NCBI GenBank assembly: GCA_030620005.1
Contig: JAUXAJ010000117.1
Coordinates: forward strand, 1-13,978
Direction: 5' to 3'
Length of the DNA: 13,978 bases
DNA from: Promethearchaeota archaeon
Lineage (GTDB): Archaea; Asgardarchaeota; Lokiarchaeia; Sigynarchaeales; SOKP01
Part shown: positions 1 through 6,440 of the stretch, one piece after another
Position numbering within the stretch: the stretch's first letter is position 1
Layout of the letters: each line of letters begins with the position of its first letter
Translations under genes and position numbers: made by a program
Notes under the pieces: model-generated
What the model saw: the letters and a program-made list of their open reading frames with translations, nothing else
What the model was told of the DNA's origin: nothing
The model's database searches: none

Positions 1-669
1 AAGAAAATGGTTGCTACACAGTTTTATTTCGTTCATGACGGTTGGATGTTTTGTCGAAATAAATCTTGCCATTTTCATTGCTTCTTGCATTAACTCATCT
101 TGAGTATTTACGATTTTATCTATTAATCCTATCTCTAAAGCCTTTTCTGCGCTTACTTTTTCACCGAACATCAACATTTTCTTAGTCCATGGAATTCCAA
201 TTATTTTAGGCATTATAACGGTGGTTCCAGCTCCAGGAAAAATTCCCGAAAAGATTTCTGGCATTTGAAAATACGCGCCTTTGACAGCGATCCGATAGTC
301 AGCACATATAGAATAAGCAACGCCATCGCCCATTGCTTTTCCATTAATTGCACAAATAACGGGTTTACCGGTGTATAATAACTTACCAATGTCTGCTGCG
401 GTACTTTCAAGTTCTTTAACGAGCCCCTCATTACCTGGATCAATGGCATCTATATCCATTCCCGTTGTGAAACTATTACCCTTGCCAGTTAAGATCAATC
501 CTCTAATTTTATCGTTTTCTTGACAATATTCTATGGCTTTCTTGATGTTTTTTAACATCCCAATAGTTAAAGCATTTGCCCTGTGAACCCTATTAAATGA
601 TATGATGCCGAATCGCTTTTTGACATCAAATTCAATAAATTCGCCAAAATCTAACTTATTTGTAGTCAT
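1..669 (-). CDS. Enoyl-CoA hydratase/isomerase (crotonase) family protein, 3' end outside window
   Basis: The frame is open from an ATG at 669 to the left edge (223 codons seen; the family usually has about 255-270, so roughly 35-45 C-terminal residues are missing). Crotonase landmarks read in order: SFNRVHRANAL near residue 24, the first oxyanion segment SFTTGMDIDAI near 66, the second oxyanion segment INGKAMGDGVAYSICADYR near 107-125, and MPEIFSGIFPGAG at 136-148. These enzymes act on acyl-CoA double bonds in the cytosol. Aligned without gaps to rat enoyl-CoA hydratase, catalytic Glu164 matches Glu138, but Glu144 matches Ala118 and the oxyanion Gly141 matches Asp115. A single acid is typical of delta3-delta2-enoyl-CoA isomerases, so hydratase activity is doubtful. 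An in-frame ATG nine bases upstream (678) is an alternative start. A TATA-like element about 24 nt before the ATG at 669 fits a leaderless transcript. A broken paralogue lies at 2963-3073. Confidence 0.93.
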   Translation of the reverse strand, partial: MTTNKLDFGEFIEFDVKKRFGIISFNRVHRANALTIGMLKNIKKAIEYCQENDKIRGLILTGKGNSFTTGMDIDAIDPGNEGLVKELESTAADIGKLLYTGKPVICAINGKAMGDGVAYSICADYRIAVKGAYFQMPEIFSGIFPGAGTTVIMPKIIGIPWTKKMLMFGEKVSAEKALEIGLIDKIVNTQDELMQEAMKMARFISTKHPTVMNEIKLCSNHFL

Positions 670-682
670 AATTTGCATAAAT

Positions 683-700
683 TCTTAAATATTATAAGAA
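683..700 (-). promoter_or_regulatory. TATA-like promoter of the crotonase gene
   Basis: On the minus strand this reads CTTATAATATTTAAGAAT, centred about 24 nt before the ATG at 669, the usual archaeal TATA-to-start distance for a leaderless mRNA. The same element with few changes precedes the broken paralogue (3088-3110), which suggests promoter and gene were copied together. Confidence 0.5.
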
Positions 701-728
701 TCTTTCTTTTACAACGTGAAAATAGCGT

Positions 729-905
729 TTAATTGAGTTTTTTTCTAAGGTTTTTTAGGAATTGCTCCTTATCACGGTATTCATACCATGTTGAAGCTTC
801 TTTTTCAATTTCAAATGCGTTATTATAAAATTTGTCGCGAAAGTGGTTAATGTTAAAGCATGGATATGATAAAATGGGTTTTTTAAAAAGACAAAATAAA
901 TTAAA
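729..905 (-). pseudogene. Probable C-terminal remnant of a crotonase-like gene
   Basis: This 58-codon frame has no start codon and ends in TAA at 731-729. It reads like the amphipathic C-terminal helices of a crotonase: KKPILSYPCFNINHF, then YNNAFEIEKEASTWYEYRD, then KEQFLKNLRKKLN before the stop. The first part resembles the last visible part of the intact crotonase at the left edge (HPTVMNEIKLCSNHF), and EIEKEA followed by a basic tail is typical of crotonase ends. The overlapping 71-codon frame on the same strand (755-970) is hydrophobic and less protein-like. It may be the far end of the same lost gene whose N-terminus survives at 2963-3073, with the transporter region between them. Family assignment is inference. 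Confidence 0.45.
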
Positions 906-911
906 TTAAAA

Positions 912-1034
912 ATGACTATCATGATCCCGAGTGAGTTAAATCGCGTTTCGGTCGTTGTATTGGGTAGCATGGGCCACGCAATCGCACAAGATTATTCTCA
1001 ATCTGGATTTGAAGTAGAAACATGTAATAGATAA
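912..1034 (+). pseudogene. N-terminal remnant of a 3-hydroxyacyl-CoA dehydrogenase
   Basis: Forty codons from ATG 912 to TAA 1032-1034 encode RVSVVVLGSMGHAIAQDYSQ followed by SGFEVETCNR. This matches the opening beta-alpha-beta of 3-hydroxyacyl-CoA dehydrogenases (family consensus close to VAVIGAGTMGHGIAQ and then AGYEV), the NAD-binding Rossmann start. The first glycine of GxGxxG is a valine, and the remaining roughly 240 residues of the usual 280 are absent, so it cannot be a working enzyme. A TATA-like TTTTTTAAAAAG at 879-890 sits about 27 nt before the ATG, so a relic promoter may persist. Being next to crotonase sequences, it is most simply a leftover of a beta-oxidation cluster. Confidence 0.6.
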
Positions 1035-1056
1035 AAGAAAAGTTGACTTTTCATTT

Positions 1057-1076
1057 AAAAAATAAATAAAAAAAAA
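1057..1076 (-). terminator. T-tract terminator after the GPH symporter
   Basis: Read on the minus strand, runs of nine and six T separated by a short A/T stretch lie 20-40 nt beyond the symporter stop codon (1097). Archaeal RNA polymerase terminates at such T-tracts without needing a hairpin. Confidence 0.5.
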
Positions 1077-1096
1077 GATGTGTTTATTAAGTTAAT

Positions 1097-2524
1097 CTAT
1101 AGCTTCAATTGTCTAATTGCGAGTTGATTAGCTTTTACATTTTCAGATTTTAGGCCGTACCACTTCCAAAAGACAAGACTTCCAAATAAAATGCATATCA
1201 TCGGAACTAAAGCAAGATGCACGTGAATTCCCCATATAGCTAAATCTACATTTGGACTAAGGATTGCTAGTTCTTCGTAACTTGTAGCTCCTTCGATAAA
1301 ACCCGTAAGCGAATGCGCTAAAGCAAAACTCAAGGCTTGAACGATGAGTCCTAAGCGCCCAAAAAATTGTTGAATTCCCGTTATAATTCCCTCTTCGCGC
1401 TTCTCCAGAATAACAACGCTTTCGTCGATGATGTCGCTCATCACAGGAAAGATCATCGCCCAAAATCCTCCTAGAGATATGCCCCAAAAAAGCATGTTAA
1501 CAAGAAAACCGATATAGGAATCTAAGAAGATCATTGGAAATGTAAGAACGCCCATTAATAGCCCTGAAATTAACATGACTTTTCCGTTATCGTTTGTTTT
1601 TTGAGCTAATTTAACCCAAAAGGGTGTAGAAACAATTGTCCCAATAAGCATTGCTGCCATCAATAAAGTAGTAGCGGATGCTTCCAGTCTTAATATAAAT
1701 CGAACAACATAAGGAATTGACGCTGTCATCGATGGAACCAAAACTTGATAGCAAACATACAAGACTAAAAAGGCTACAAATGACCTTTGTTTAAATGATG
1801 ATTTCAATACCTTTATGAAAGAAATTCGCTCGGGTTCTTTAGCGTGGCTTTCAAGGTATCGGTCGATAAAACTTTGATCTTCTTTGATTCCAGGAATCGC
1901 AAGAAACATCGTAACCACTGCAATTATGCATACAACAATTCCTTGGATGGCATAAGACGTTAAATCTCCGAAATTTATGATTAGCGGGGGAACGATTGCT
2001 CCAAGGGCGACCCCAACAACGCCTATTATAATTTGGAAACCTGTAGCCTTTCTTCGTTCTTCAACTGACCGAAACTTATCAGGAAAGAGCGCTTGAAAAT
2101 TCACGAAGTAAAGGGAATGAACCGTGTCGAATAGACATGTAACAAATAAAAGCCAACCGAACAAGATCCATGTTCCTTCAATTGTTTGTGGATCTACTTG
2201 AGGTGGATAAAAAATAAGAAAATAGCATATACCCATTGGAAAACCACCGAGCAATATCCACGGATATCTCCTTCCCCACTTTTTCGTGAACTTGAATGGC
2301 CGATTAGTTAGATAACCAAGCAGAGGGTCGTTAATAGCATTCCAGATTGCGAAGAGGATGAATCCTATTCCTATGAACCAGACGTTCAATCCGACCTCGA
2401 TTTCATAGTAGTAAAACACAAAAGTATTAAAGCCCATGAGAATGAATTCTCGCATCAAGGATCCCATCCCATATGATGCCATGTTTGCCTTCGAATATAT
2501 TATTTCAATATCTTCTTTTGCCAT
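1097..2524 (-). CDS. GPH-family (MelB-like) glycoside:cation symporter, MFS superfamily
   Basis: A 475-residue polytopic membrane protein with about 12 hydrophobic segments, the normal length for the glycoside-pentoside-hexuronide symporters (MFS_2). The signature is clear: IWNAINDPLLGYLTNR (residues 60-75) followed by WGRRYPWILLG (83-93). It should import a sugar or oligosaccharide with a coupling cation. Compared with MelB, Asp59 is kept (Asp66) but the Na+-ligand Asp55 is Asn62, which hints at H+ rather than Na+ coupling. The ATG at 2524 is chosen over the one at 2530 because AGGT (2532-2535) lies 7 nt before it but only 1 nt before the upstream ATG. Upstream on the same strand is a truncated oligogalacturonate-lyase-like gene; the enterobacterial oligogalacturonide transporter TogT belongs to this family, so a pectin oligomer or other uronide is a reasonable but unproven substrate. 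Confidence 0.93.
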   Translation of the reverse strand: MAKEDIEIIYSKANMASYGMGSLMREFILMGFNTFVFYYYEIEVGLNVWFIGIGFILFAIWNAINDPLLGYLTNRPFKFTKKWGRRYPWILLGGFPMGICYFLIFYPPQVDPQTIEGTWILFGWLLFVTCLFDTVHSLYFVNFQALFPDKFRSVEERRKATGFQIIIGVVGVALGAIVPPLIINFGDLTSYAIQGIVVCIIAVVTMFLAIPGIKEDQSFIDRYLESHAKEPERISFIKVLKSSFKQRSFVAFLVLYVCYQVLVPSMTASIPYVVRFILRLEASATTLLMAAMLIGTIVSTPFWVKLAQKTNDNGKVMLISGLLMGVLTFPMIFLDSYIGFLVNMLFWGISLGGFWAMIFPVMSDIIDESVVILEKREEGIITGIQQFFGRLGLIVQALSFALAHSLTGFIEGATSYEELAILSPNVDLAIWGIHVHLALVPMICILFGSLVFWKWYGLKSENVKANQLAIRQLKL

Positions 2525-2586
2525 GATCATTACCTAATATTTTTTTTTTAAAATTTTTTGTTCTATTTTTAAATATTAGATAAAAA

Positions 2587-2598
2587 GGTTTTTAAAGC
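2587..2598 (-). promoter_or_regulatory. TATA box of the GPH symporter gene
   Basis: The minus strand reads GCTTTAAAAACC, a good archaeal TATA element. A transcript starting about 25 nt downstream would have a leader of roughly 40 nt that includes the AGGT ribosome-binding site at 2532-2535. Confidence 0.45.
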
Positions 2599-2647
2599 TT
2601 CTTATTTAAAAAAAAAAAAGAATGAAACAATAGTTCAAATGCTATTT

Positions 2648-2932
2648 TTAAATATCCACGAATTTAACATCATTTAAACCTGAATTGAGAATGCCCTCAG
2701 CATCAGTGAGTTGAATTGAGGTGCCTTTGGATAAATCCATTTTAAAATCTTTCCTAACGCCCCTTGTTTTATTGCCGTATATGAGGTAATCGTTGTCCTC
2801 TGTAATGGATTTATTGTAAAAATAGGGATGATGATTGAATTGATTGCTTGAAGTTAATTGAATAACTTTCTTGCCTGTAGAAGGATCATTATAACTAGTG
2901 AAATCATTTTTTGTAATCTCACCTTTTCCCAT
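2648..2932 (-). pseudogene. Truncated oligogalacturonate-lyase-like beta-propeller protein (N-terminal quarter)
   Basis: This 94-codon frame resembles the first quarter of oligogalacturonate lyases (Ogl; seven-bladed propellers of about 385-400 residues): MGKGEITKNDFTSYNDPSTG, KKVIQLTSSNQFNHHPYF, YNKSITEDNDYLIYGNKTRG and a following QLTDAEG turn. Typical Ogl features are the T-Y-D-P-x-T-G opening, the RLT/QLT strand, an H-x-x-Y-F segment, and the D-n-x-x-L-I-Y blade strand. The catalytic/Mn-binding His and Gln residues lie in the missing C-terminal three quarters, so no lyase activity is expected. Only 117 nt separate its stop from the symporter ORF. Family members degrade unsaturated pectin oligomers, which fits a neighbouring GPH transporter. 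It could instead be another WD40-like propeller. Confidence 0.6.
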
Positions 2933-2962
2933 TTAAAAAACACCCAAATCTTAATTCATTTT

Positions 2963-3073
2963 TTAAATTTTAACCTTATCATCACATTTAACTCTGTTAA
3001 AGGTTATCATGCTAAAACGCTTTTTGACGGTAGATTCGATAAATTCACCTAAGTCCAACTTCCTTTCAGTCAT
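2963..3073 (-). pseudogene. N-terminal remnant of a crotonase paralogue with its promoter
   Basis: Thirty-six codons from ATG 3073 to the stop at 2963-2965. The first 28 residues (MTERKLDLGEFIE, STVKKRFSMITFNRV) are identical at 20 of 28 positions to the start of the crotonase at 669. Similarity ends at the point where the intact protein continues with HRANAL; what follows is KCDDKVKI and stop. The roughly 37 nt upstream of the ATG, including a second in-frame ATG nine bases earlier and the ATAAGAATCT promoter segment (3101-3110 on the plus strand), also match. The unit is therefore a duplicated gene start with its regulatory region, truncated to a stub. It abuts the end of the 7TM gene at 3115. 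Confidence 0.75.
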
Positions 3074-3114
3074 GATTTGCATTAATTATTAAAGGTTATA
3101 AGAATCTAATTTTT

Positions 3115-4200
3115 TCAAGGGAGATTGTTTTCTTTTTTAATTATCAAATATGGAAACGAATCGAGAAGAAGTTCTTCAATTTTCTCTAAGAATTCTTTCG
3201 TAAGAGAAGTTTGGCCCCAAGATCTTTCTGAAAGGTAATGACTAATAGTTTTAGCAAACAAGTTAAGTGATTTTTGAAGGTAATATGAGTTCCCGGAGGC
3301 GATTATCATGACAACACCGTTATCATCTGGAATTTGAGAAAAATATATCTGGTATAAGCCCGTATCAATTCTCTTTAATTCAGTGCTTGATCCTAAAATT
3401 TTCTTAACTATTTTTGTAATAATTTCTATATAACCGCTTAATAAAAGTTTATTTGTATCATCGAGTTCAGGAATATTTATTATTGAAACGCTCGTGTTAT
3501 AAATGAGTAATCCTTGATTGTCAACAATTATGATTTGATAAATTGGAAATGGCAAGTGAAAAAAATATTCACCGTGAATGACATAATTAACAATTAGAAT
3601 TATTAAACTAAATAAACTGAATAAAGTTGATAATTCTATCAATCCGGTAGAAATGATACCTAACATGTTAAAAGTTGATAAAGAGAATGTAAATCCTACT
3701 ATAAAAAATATTAAAGATATAAGAATTAGTGATAAAGTAAATATTTCAATCACAGTGGCTCTCTCTTTTATTATTGAGTACGTGTTTATTGTTGTTTTTA
3801 GTGAATAAAACATTATTATTATTCCAAATGTTGATGATATGAAATTCAATAGTCCATCTATGACGCTTAAATTAATGTATAAATTTAAAAATAATGGAAT
3901 GTATAATGTCAGGTTTGCAATAGTTAACCCAAAAACTATTGTATAACGCCAAATGGAAGGATTAAATGACCTAAGCGATTCATAATGTAAAAATATGAAA
4001 AAGAATGAAATTACTAAAAAGAAATTAGACAAATGATAAAGGATTATTCTAAATGAATGCGTTAATTGAGGATTAATGATACGTATGTGGTATGTCAAAA
4101 TGCATAGCATACAAAAGACTAAGGTTATTAGTAAATATGGAGGATACGGGTTTTTTTTAAACCAACGGAGCACGATCAAGAATATCAGAACCAATAACAC
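3115..4200 (-). CDS. Seven-transmembrane protein with a cytosolic C-terminal domain (possibly longin/roadblock-like)
   Basis: About 361 residues. Seven hydrophobic segments are visible, approximately at 1-12 (longer if the start is upstream), 21-40, 50-72, 84-108, 112-134, 150-172 and 179-208. They are followed by a soluble domain of about 145 residues beginning PIYQIIIVDNQGLLIYNTSV. Its pattern of strand, turn with D-N-Q-G, strand, long helix (IEIITKIVKKILG), strands (LYQIYFSQIP, VVMIIASG) and helix (SLNLFAKTISHYL) resembles longin or roadblock/LC7-type folds that serve small GTPases in Asgard archaea; this is inference from pattern alone. A sensor with a PAS-like domain is an alternative. 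The start is uncertain: GTG at 4200 falls inside the first helix, and the frame stays open to a TGA at 4258-4260 without another standard start codon. A TATA element at 4262-4270 would put transcription start near 4240, compatible with GTG. Confidence 0.72.
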   Translation of the reverse strand: MLLVLIFLIVLRWFKKNPYPPYLLITLVFCMLCILTYHIRIINPQLTHSFRIILYHLSNFFLVISFFFIFLHYESLRSFNPSIWRYTIVFGLTIANLTLYIPLFLNLYINLSVIDGLLNFISSTFGIIIMFYSLKTTINTYSIIKERATVIEIFTLSLILISLIFFIVGFTFSLSTFNMLGIISTGLIELSTLFSLFSLIILIVNYVIHGEYFFHLPFPIYQIIIVDNQGLLIYNTSVSIINIPELDDTNKLLLSGYIEIITKIVKKILGSSTELKRIDTGLYQIYFSQIPDDNGVVMIIASGNSYYLQKSLNLFAKTISHYLSERSWGQTSLTKEFLEKIEELLLDSFPYLIIKKENNLP

Positions 4201-4261
4201 AATTAAAAAAGAAAAACTTTGAAAAATATTAAAAAATTGGTCAGAATTAATTTTCCATCAA

Positions 4262-4270
4262 CTTTTAAAG
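4262..4270 (-). promoter_or_regulatory. TATA box of the 7TM gene
   Basis: The minus strand reads CTTTAAAAG, about 60 nt before the GTG at 4200. It predicts a transcription start near 4240, which limits how far upstream the protein can begin. Confidence 0.4.
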
Positions 4271-4484
4271 ATATCTTTATTCTTGTTTGCTTAAAACTTG
4301 GATTTGAATAACTTTTTTTATATTCTAAATAATATTATTTTTCCTTAAATAAAAAACAATACTAAACAGATTTACCTATTGAAGTTAAAAATGGCTGTTT
4401 TACTAAGTAAAAAAGATCTAAAGAGAATACTGAACTAAAAAAAAGAGTTTCGTTTTAATAGATCAATATTTTTCAAATATTAGA
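4271..4484. other. AT-rich spacer with no recognisable feature
   Basis: I see no credible gene, RNA or repeat here. A 15-codon plus-strand frame starting at 4391 (AVLLSKKDLKRILN after the Met) has no recognisable relatives. This is the upstream half of the 567-nt gap between the 7TM gene and the flavoprotein gene. Confidence 0.5.
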
Positions 4485-4646
4485 TCAGAATGTATAATCG
4501 CAATCACAGATAAAAACGTTAAAACGTCTGACCTTTCCCTTGCACACCAAGCAAATCTTCTTTTCCTTGGAAATCGACACTTCTTCTTCGGTGATCTTCA
4601 GGGGCTTTGTAAACATGCCTAAAATATCGTTTTCATTTCTTTTAAA
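4485..4646 (-). pseudogene. Remnant of a Cys-rich (zinc-binding type) C-terminal tail
   Basis: The frame is open from just after a TGA (4647-4649) to a TGA at 4485-4487; the only in-frame ATG is at 4616. It encodes DILGMFTKPLKITEEEVSIS, then KEKKICLVCKGKVRRFNVFI, then CDCDYTF and stop. CxxC followed by a hydrophobic strand and CxC is half of a zinc-binding module. I recall Lokiarchaeal proteins whose C-terminal tails carry a KxCLVCKG segment continuing into further Cys pairs; here the second half is cut off by the stop. No start signal or ribosome-binding site is visible. I take it as the surviving tail of a lost larger gene. The overlapping plus-strand frame at 4540-4734 is its shadow. Confidence 0.5.
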
Positions 4647-4756
4647 TCAAAAAATAAAAATGTTGGAGATCATAATTCTAAAAAAACACAAGTTAAAAAT
4701 ATTTAAAGTTAATATAAAATTTAGAAATATTTGAAAAAAAAAACAATACAAAATAT

Positions 4757-4761
4757 GGTGA
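4757..4761 (+). promoter_or_regulatory. Shine-Dalgarno site of the flavoprotein gene
   Basis: GGTGA followed by a 7-nt spacer leads directly to the ATG at 4769 and fixes that start. Confidence 0.65.
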
Positions 4762-4768
4762 AATTTAT

Positions 4769-6343
4769 ATGAGTCAGAAAGCTAAAATAGATAATAAAGG
4801 ACTAATTGTCATTGGAGGGGGCATAACTGGATTAAGTGCTGCCCTCACTTGGGCATTGAACCACGATGTTAAAAAAGAACCGGTTCTTTTTATTGAAAAA
4901 GAGCCAAAAACCGGAGGATATGTCACTTCTTATGAAAGAGAAGATTTTCTTTTTGATACATGCCAGATGATTCCCAACATCTCTGAAATTTTGGAATATT
5001 TGGGAATCACTATAGATCTCAAGAAATTTAAAGGATATTACATGCGAATCTTTATTGTAAACCCTGAAACTGACGATGTTAAAGTAATAGAACTACCCTC
5101 AGGATTAGAAACCTTCAAAAAATCATTAATGGACAAATACTCGGATAATGCCAAGCAAATCGAAAAATTTTTGGATTATTCCCGTGCCATGTATTTAGAA
5201 TTATTTAACCTCAAGATGGAGCCTAAATTCACCGACATCTTGAAGATGTTAGTCAAGTTTCCAAAAATAGTGAAAAATTCTTCCAAAACTTTTAAAAAGT
5301 ATTTCGACCAATTTGAGATAACGGAACCCGATTTAATAGAAATATTTAACGTTTTTGCTGAATTCAGCGCTCTACCGGGGGATAGAGTTGCTTGTATTGT
5401 TCCCATAGCTGCAATGAACTCGTTAATAGATGGTACTTTTCGACCTACCAAAGGATTCATGGTATTTCCTAAAAAAATTGAAGAGCGATACTTGAAGTTG
5501 GGCGGCGAGTTGCGCTTAAAAACCAAGGTAGAAAAAATTTTAATTGAGGAAGGTCAAGTTAAAGGAGTTCAATTAACAAGCGGAGAGAAAATATATTCTA
5601 ATTATATTATTACAACTGCGGATCCAAAAGTCGCAATGAAGAAAATGGTTGGGTTAGACGTCATTAGTGAAATAAATAAAAAATATGCTGAGAAAGTAGA
5701 AAAAGTGAAGATGTCTTGCTCCTCGATGAATCTGAGCATTGGATTGGATGATGAAATTGATCTTGCGGCTTTAGGATTAGATTGCGGATATAACGTGATC
5801 ACGACAGGAGGAGATTCTTACGATCGACTATTCGATGCTTATGAGAGAGGAGAGATTGGATTTACCGATACACGGTTCCATATTGGAGTCGTATGTCCTT
5901 CTCTTACAACTGGTGGAAAACCAAACGTCACTGTTAGGATAACACCCGTGCCAATGGGTAATTGGGCAGAATTAAGAGAAAAGGATTATAAAAAGTATAA
6001 CGAAGAGAAAGAAAAATGGGCCGAATTTTTCATTGATAAGGTTGATAAATATCTCATTCCCGATCTAAGAAAACACATCCTCATAACGGACGTTTCCACG
6101 CCTGCTACGTATGCGCGTTATTCAGGATCTCCAATTGGTTCGGTTTATGACATGGCTCCATATCCCGATAATTTTGGAAGAACCCGCTTAAAAATGAGAA
6201 CTCCAATAAAGGGACTCTTTCAACCTAAGTTCGTTCATGATGTTTTTGGTTGCCTATTGGCAGGCATTCAAATCAATGACATGATACTTAACAAGCAAAT
6301 CATGGATGGTAATGCTCGCTTGAAACCCTCTAACCTTAAATAA
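4769..6343 (+). CDS. Phytoene-desaturase-like FAD-dependent oxidoreductase
   Basis: 524 residues, the usual size for the CrtI/phytoene dehydrogenase-like branch of the amine-oxidase/FAD superfamily. The N-terminus carries the dinucleotide-binding fold LIVIGGGITGLSAALTWAL (GxGxxG at 16-21), the acidic ribose-binding residue in LFIEKEPKTGG (about 40-50), and the following substrate-side strand DFLFDTCQMIP. A second FAD strand is seen around GELRLKTKVEKILIEEGQV, and near the C-terminus GLFQPKFVHDVFGCLLAGIQ is the family's closing FAD motif. Such enzymes oxidise, reduce or isomerise conjugated double bonds of isoprenoids such as carotenoids, retinoids or polyprenyl lipids. No carotenoid genes are nearby, so the substrate is unknown; an isoprenoid or membrane lipid is a guess. 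It appears monocistronic, with a good ribosome-binding site and a T8 tract after the gene. Confidence 0.9.
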   Translation: MSQKAKIDNKGLIVIGGGITGLSAALTWALNHDVKKEPVLFIEKEPKTGGYVTSYEREDFLFDTCQMIPNISEILEYLGITIDLKKFKGYYMRIFIVNPETDDVKVIELPSGLETFKKSLMDKYSDNAKQIEKFLDYSRAMYLELFNLKMEPKFTDILKMLVKFPKIVKNSSKTFKKYFDQFEITEPDLIEIFNVFAEFSALPGDRVACIVPIAAMNSLIDGTFRPTKGFMVFPKKIEERYLKLGGELRLKTKVEKILIEEGQVKGVQLTSGEKIYSNYIITTADPKVAMKKMVGLDVISEINKKYAEKVEKVKMSCSSMNLSIGLDDEIDLAALGLDCGYNVITTGGDSYDRLFDAYERGEIGFTDTRFHIGVVCPSLTTGGKPNVTVRITPVPMGNWAELREKDYKKYNEEKEKWAEFFIDKVDKYLIPDLRKHILITDVSTPATYARYSGSPIGSVYDMAPYPDNFGRTRLKMRTPIKGLFQPKFVHDVFGCLLAGIQINDMILNKQIMDGNARLKPSNLK

Positions 6344-6365
6344 AAAAGATAATTCAATTCATTCC

Positions 6366-6373
6366 TTTTTTTT
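6366..6373 (+). terminator. T8 terminator after the flavoprotein gene
   Basis: Eight consecutive T about 22 nt after the stop codon at 6343, a typical archaeal intrinsic termination tract. It separates the flavoprotein from the methyltransferase gene. Confidence 0.5.
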
Positions 6374-6440
6374 AGATAATGCTTTTTAATTTTCATTTAA
6401 TAAAAAATAATAATAATTTGTTTTCTTAAAGAGATATATA

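Noticed and set aside
755..970. 71-codon minus-strand frame as a small membrane protein
   Set aside because: Low-complexity hydrophobic sequence with no ribosome-binding site. It overlaps the dehydrogenase remnant on the plus strand and a more protein-like frame on its own strand.
4391..4438. 15-codon plus-strand ORF as a small peptide gene
   Set aside because: Too short, without ribosome-binding site or recognisable similarity.
4540..4734. 64-codon plus-strand frame as a gene
   Set aside because: It is antisense to the Cys-rich remnant, its second half is AT-driven low complexity, and no start signal is visible.
5176..5526. 116-codon minus-strand frame as a gene
   Set aside because: It is a shadow of the phytoene-desaturase-like gene, without motifs or upstream signals.
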